The notes beneath the pieces were generated by a model. It made no database searches. It had not been told where the DNA came from and saw only the letters and a program-made list of their open reading frames with translations. The position numbers were made by a program, and so were the translations under genes. Source: Pigoraptor chileana (taxonomy: Eukaryota; Opisthokonta; Filasterea). Taken from it: 22,475 nucleotides of DNA. Positions 19,591 to 22,475 of this stretch are shown in pieces (within the stretch, counting starts at the first letter, position 1; every line of letters starts with the position of its first letter). Location: the NCBI GenBank assembly GCA_943704495.1, contig CALSCR010000576.1:2501-24975 (forward strand), in the 5' to 3' direction.

Positions 19591-20043
19591 TACGTGCGCG
19601 TGCGTGTTTGTGTGCGAAAGCTTACCAGTGTAATGAGTTCATCCAGCACATATTCCTCCAAAAATATGGTTACATCTTCACTCGGCTCTTTAGGAACGCC
19701 CATTGCGTAAAGCATGTCTTGCAGCTCACTTTGAAATTGACACGCGCTCGCCTAACAAAATCGCAAGAAAAGAACCAGATTCAAAGAGATTAAGCATTCT
19801 TCTCATTATAATTTAAGTGATCTCGAACTACAGATCCACACATGCATAAACATATCAGCTAGGCAAGCCTCTGAAAGGAAAAAACGAAAGGAAAACAAAA
19901 AACAAAATCACTCTGACGATAGTCCCTGTATAGCCACGCAAACACAAACATACTGCACGCACCTCTTCTGCAAGTCGAATGTCAAAGACATTATCCATAT
20001 CTGTACTTTCTTTTTCGACCTCATTTGGTGTGCTGCTTGCCAT
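17162..20043 (-). CDS. SUPT3H: SPT3 homologue (SAGA histone-fold subunit)
   Basis: Complete 7-exon gene in sense order: 20043-19963, 19751-19626, 19307-19189, 19073-19015, 18843-18650, 18389-18324, 17725-17162; 1209 bases, 402 aa (yeast 337, human about 320). Residues about 31-113 are the histone fold: [37 protein letters not shown], then [34 protein letters not shown] and an acidic linker follow. Residues about 190-240 carry the SPT3 C-terminal signature: [46 protein letters not shown]. The second helical half ([20 protein letters not shown]) and [13 protein letters not shown] close the protein. SPT3 works in the nucleus in SAGA and helps deliver TBP to promoters. The tryptophan after DYLR is SPT3-like rather than TAF13-like. 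The extra length is a Ser/Arg/Gln-rich insert at about 280-370. Confidence 0.95.
17971..18300. repeat. Minisatellite / (CACTCAGACA, ACAC) tract in SPT3 intron
   Basis: Tandem AGACA-type units grade into a 12-base unit (GGCACTCAGACA, three perfect tandem copies near 18070-18105) and then CACTCACACATAAACAGA units. All lie inside the last SPT3 intron (18323-17726). Confidence 0.85.
19387..19442 (-). other. Exon-like 56-base block inside SPT3 intron 2
   Basis: Flanked by AACCAG (acceptor-like) and GTGAGA (donor-like), it reads [18 protein letters not shown] with exon-like codons. Its length (56) is not a multiple of three, so including it would shift the frame of the downstream histone-fold exon. 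The family alignment is ungapped without it. Confidence 0.3.
19507..19586. repeat. (TG)40 microsatellite
   Basis: An uninterrupted run of about 40 TG units, (CA)n in the SPT3 sense, inside intron 2, which splits the histone fold. Confidence 0.95.
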
Positions 20044-20835
20044 TTTGACTATTCTGCCGAGACACACAAAACAGAATAGAAATGAAGAGTATAACTACAG
20101 TTTGGTACATGTATCAATCTGATTGAATCTCTTTTTATCCGTTGGTTGACAGGCGGATCGCAAGGGCGCCGTGCACGTGACGGATCCTTTTAAGTACACC
20201 AATTATAATTTAATCAGTTCGTAAGTAGAATACAGATCGTTAGCCAATACAAAGTGTATGGTGCATTCTTTCAAACGAACTATGAGGGATAGTTAATTTG
20301 ACCTCAGTGCCCGTATTGGCACAGGTGAAGCGGTAACAAGGAGTCCGCCATTTTCGATAATAAATTGAAATTATGATTCTAAATTTGAAATTATGGGGGT
20401 TAATGTCTATTTATTGTGTTCGGCTCGGCTATGAAACATGAAACCGAAACGTCATCACAGCAACTGCACAGTAACCTCCACAGTTGGACACACACACACA
20501 CACACACACATGCACACACACATGCGCACGCACGCACATTTTACACACACATGCGATATAAACGCACACCATGCATGCACACGAGCACGACGCACCGAAG
20601 CTCAAAGACACTGAAGGAAGACGAGCATAAAGCGGAGGCTTTCTGCCTTTGTGCGCACATCCAGCGTCGCGTGCGGTCGTTAACGCGTCCGCGGTTAATG
20701 GGTTAATCTTCGAACAAACAGCCGCAATTCACTGCATCGTCTCCCTCATCACTCATCCATGTCGAGGACTACTGACTGATATACACCCTTTCGGGCATGA
20801 AAAGTACTGTGTCGGCAATCCTTTGAAGTATAATC
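20044..20835. promoter_or_regulatory. Divergent promoter region (SPT3 / ankyrin gene)
   Basis: About 790 bases between head-to-head start codons. It contains CACGTG at 20174-20179, an 11-base direct repeat TTGAAATTATG (20365-20375 and 20385-20395), a CCGCCATTTT stretch (20347-20356, YY1-like), and a CA-rich microsatellite at about 20488-20550. No coding exon is seen. Confidence 0.5.
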
Positions 20836-22238
20836 ATGGCGTTTGAAGCTGCCCGTAACGGGGATCTTGGTGAGCTCATGCGCCACATGCGCGGTGATGT
20901 TAATCGACCACTGGAATATGGACAGCGTTATTTGCATGTGGTGGCAACCGGAGGACATGTGGACTGTGTCGAATGGCTGATATCGCAGGTGAGTCTGTGT
21001 GCATCCGGGCTTGTTTCAGAGTATGTCCATGTGACCATCATGAAGATGACGTGCACATGTCCAGTGGGCGATACCATATTCGGTAAAGCAACCCAGCCAT
21101 TATTCTATCGCTGAGTCCCGCATATAATTTTCTGCATCTCCCGTATGATCATTTTCTGCATCTACAATATAATTCAGGGTGCGGATCCGAATATAGCCAC
21201 CGACTCGATGCGCACGCCCCTTCATTTGGCCGCAACAAACGGGCACATAGAGTGCATGCGGTCTCTGATTGCGGCAGGCGCAAACGTATCAGCCCTCGCC
21301 ATCGCAAGGCAGTCGCCTCTGCATTATGCCGCGCGGGGACCGCGAGAAACAGCATTGGATTGCGTGCGACTTTTACTCCAACACGGTGCGGATCCCTGGT
21401 TCGCTGGGACAGACAATGGTCTCGCGATGCATGCCGCCGCAACAGAGTCAAATGACGACTGCGCGCATTACCTCGCGTGTCTGGATGCCAATGAAGGGCC
21501 GGTGGATGTCAACGAACACAGGGAATCGTTGGGTGGCATCGTCGAGGAGCGTCCGCGCTTGTGTAACGCGCGCATGCGCACCGGACGCACAGTGTTGCAC
21601 ATTGCCGCGGAGCACGGTAACGCTGATCTCTGTCGCAGGCTGTGTGCGATCCCTGGAATCAAGACGAGTGAGCGTGCGTCGTTAGGAGAGACACCCCTCC
21701 ACTTTGCGGCGCATGCGGGCTCCATCGACTGCTGTCGCGTGCTTATTACTGAGGTGTGTGTGTGTGTGTATGTGTATGCGTTGATATCTTGCCGTTTGTC
21801 GTTGCTTGCATGCATTTTTGCTGGTGCACCTTGCGAAAAATCTACTTTTGTCGCTTGGGCTGTAATGATTTGGCTGGCAGACACTGCTTTTAGTCTGCAC
21901 TCTCTTATGTTATGTGTATCAGTCACTAGAAACATGCAAAAGTAGCTTTCTGCCGACGACCTCCACTTCTGTCGGGTTCCCACAATCGTCACATAGACCC
22001 CACTCTTTCAACTTTAGTGCGTGTTGGTTTCAATGTTAATATGCAATACCGTTACAACGATCATATTGTTGTGCATCGCGTCTGTCCGTTCCGATTCCGA
22101 CCCCAACACGACTTTCTGATTTTCCGATTCCGACAGGGCAACTGCAAGGTGAATGCGCGCACTAATGATGGAAGGACGCCGGCCCACATCGCGGCTGCGG
22201 CGGCACAGGCGCAGTGCCTCGAGTGGCTTCTTGTGGAG
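20836..22238 (+). CDS. Ankyrin-repeat protein (partial, runs off the window)
   Basis: Three exons are visible: 20836-20988, 21178-21753 and 22137-22238; 277 aa, all junctions in phase 0, with a GTATGC donor after 22238 leading into an intron that leaves the window. The protein begins MAFEAARNGDLGELMRHM and consists of about eight ankyrin repeats. Clear ones include RTPLHLAATNGHIECMRSLI, QSPLHYAARGPRETALDCVR, GRTVLHIAAEHGNADLCRRL, GETPLHFAAHAGSIDCCRVL and GRTPAHIAAAAAQAQCLEWL. One repeat (about residues 140-180) is degenerate and carries a longer insertion with NEGPVDVNEHRESLGG. Ankyrin repeats bind proteins; the partner and any C-terminal effector domain cannot be known from this part. There is no signal peptide. 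The start is the first ATG in frame with the repeats. Confidence 0.88.
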
Positions 22239-22398
22239 GTATGCCCCTCGTCTTCTCGTCACTTTTCGAATTCGAATTTTTTTTTCCCACATGCTTTGTG
22301 GTGGTTTGAGAAAGTTTGCATCCTTTCTGCTGCGTTAAACATCCACTTTCCATTTAAGTGGAGATTGCCCTTGTCTGTTACTGATCTGATGGTTATAC

Positions 22399-22400
<2 letters not shown>

Positions 22401-22475
<75 letters not shown>
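22401..22475. repeat. (TG)n microsatellite at right edge
   Basis: An uninterrupted TG run of at least 37 units continues past the window end, inside an intron of the ankyrin gene. Confidence 0.95.

Noticed and set aside
20416-20706. 96-codon plus-strand open frame upstream of the ankyrin gene
   Set aside because: Its core is a CA repeat (His-Thr run) and nothing on either side looks conserved.

Overview
This is a window of nuclear DNA from an unidentified microbial eukaryote. The genes are split by GT..AG introns of roughly 75 to 490 bases. Exons have balanced base composition. Introns and intergenic DNA are full of (GT)n, (CA)n, (GA)n and (AT)n microsatellites. The mix of SPT3, TUG/ASPSCR1, a choline transporter-like protein, an RGS domain and ankyrin repeats, plus promoter motifs of CRE (TGACGTCA) and CArG type, would fit an opisthokont-related protist. 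The species cannot be named from the sequence alone. There is no bacterial, organellar or mobile-element signature.

Layout. 391-591 (+): last exon of an RGS-domain gene that starts outside the window. 592-1391: convergent spacer. 1392-5235 (-): a multi-exon gene for an unrecognised membrane protein with a signal peptide, one N-terminal and two C-terminal membrane helices. 5236-6305: divergent promoter region carrying three CRE palindromes, a CArG box and a CCAAT box. 6306-9818 (+): complete 8-exon TUG/ASPSCR1 homologue (590 aa). 9819-11068: intergenic, with a CRE and a 19-bp direct repeat. 11069-11884 (+): unrecognised 227-aa protein. 11885-12275: short promoter with twin TCACGTGA boxes and a CArG box. 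12276-16514 (+): complete 10-exon choline transporter-like (CTL/SLC44) gene (672 aa). 16515-17161: convergent spacer. 17162-20043 (-): complete 7-exon SPT3 homologue (402 aa). 20044-20835: divergent promoter. 20836 to beyond the right edge (+): ankyrin-repeat gene whose last visible intron runs into a (TG)n tract at the window end.

I assembled the splice models by hand from donor/acceptor sites and reading phase. For TUG, CTL and SPT3 every junction is phase-compatible and the product can be followed along the known family from end to end, so these are strong. The 1392-5235 model is phase-compatible at all chosen junctions, but several junctions are ambiguous and its family is unknown. The genes look like unrelated housekeeping and signalling genes side by side (vesicle/UBX trafficking, lipid-precursor transport, SAGA transcription co-activation, G-protein regulation), not an operon-like system. 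The most unusual things here are the orphan membrane protein, exon-like blocks inside introns, a recurrent bZIP/SRF-type promoter code, and introns with (GT)n near one end and (CA)n near the other.
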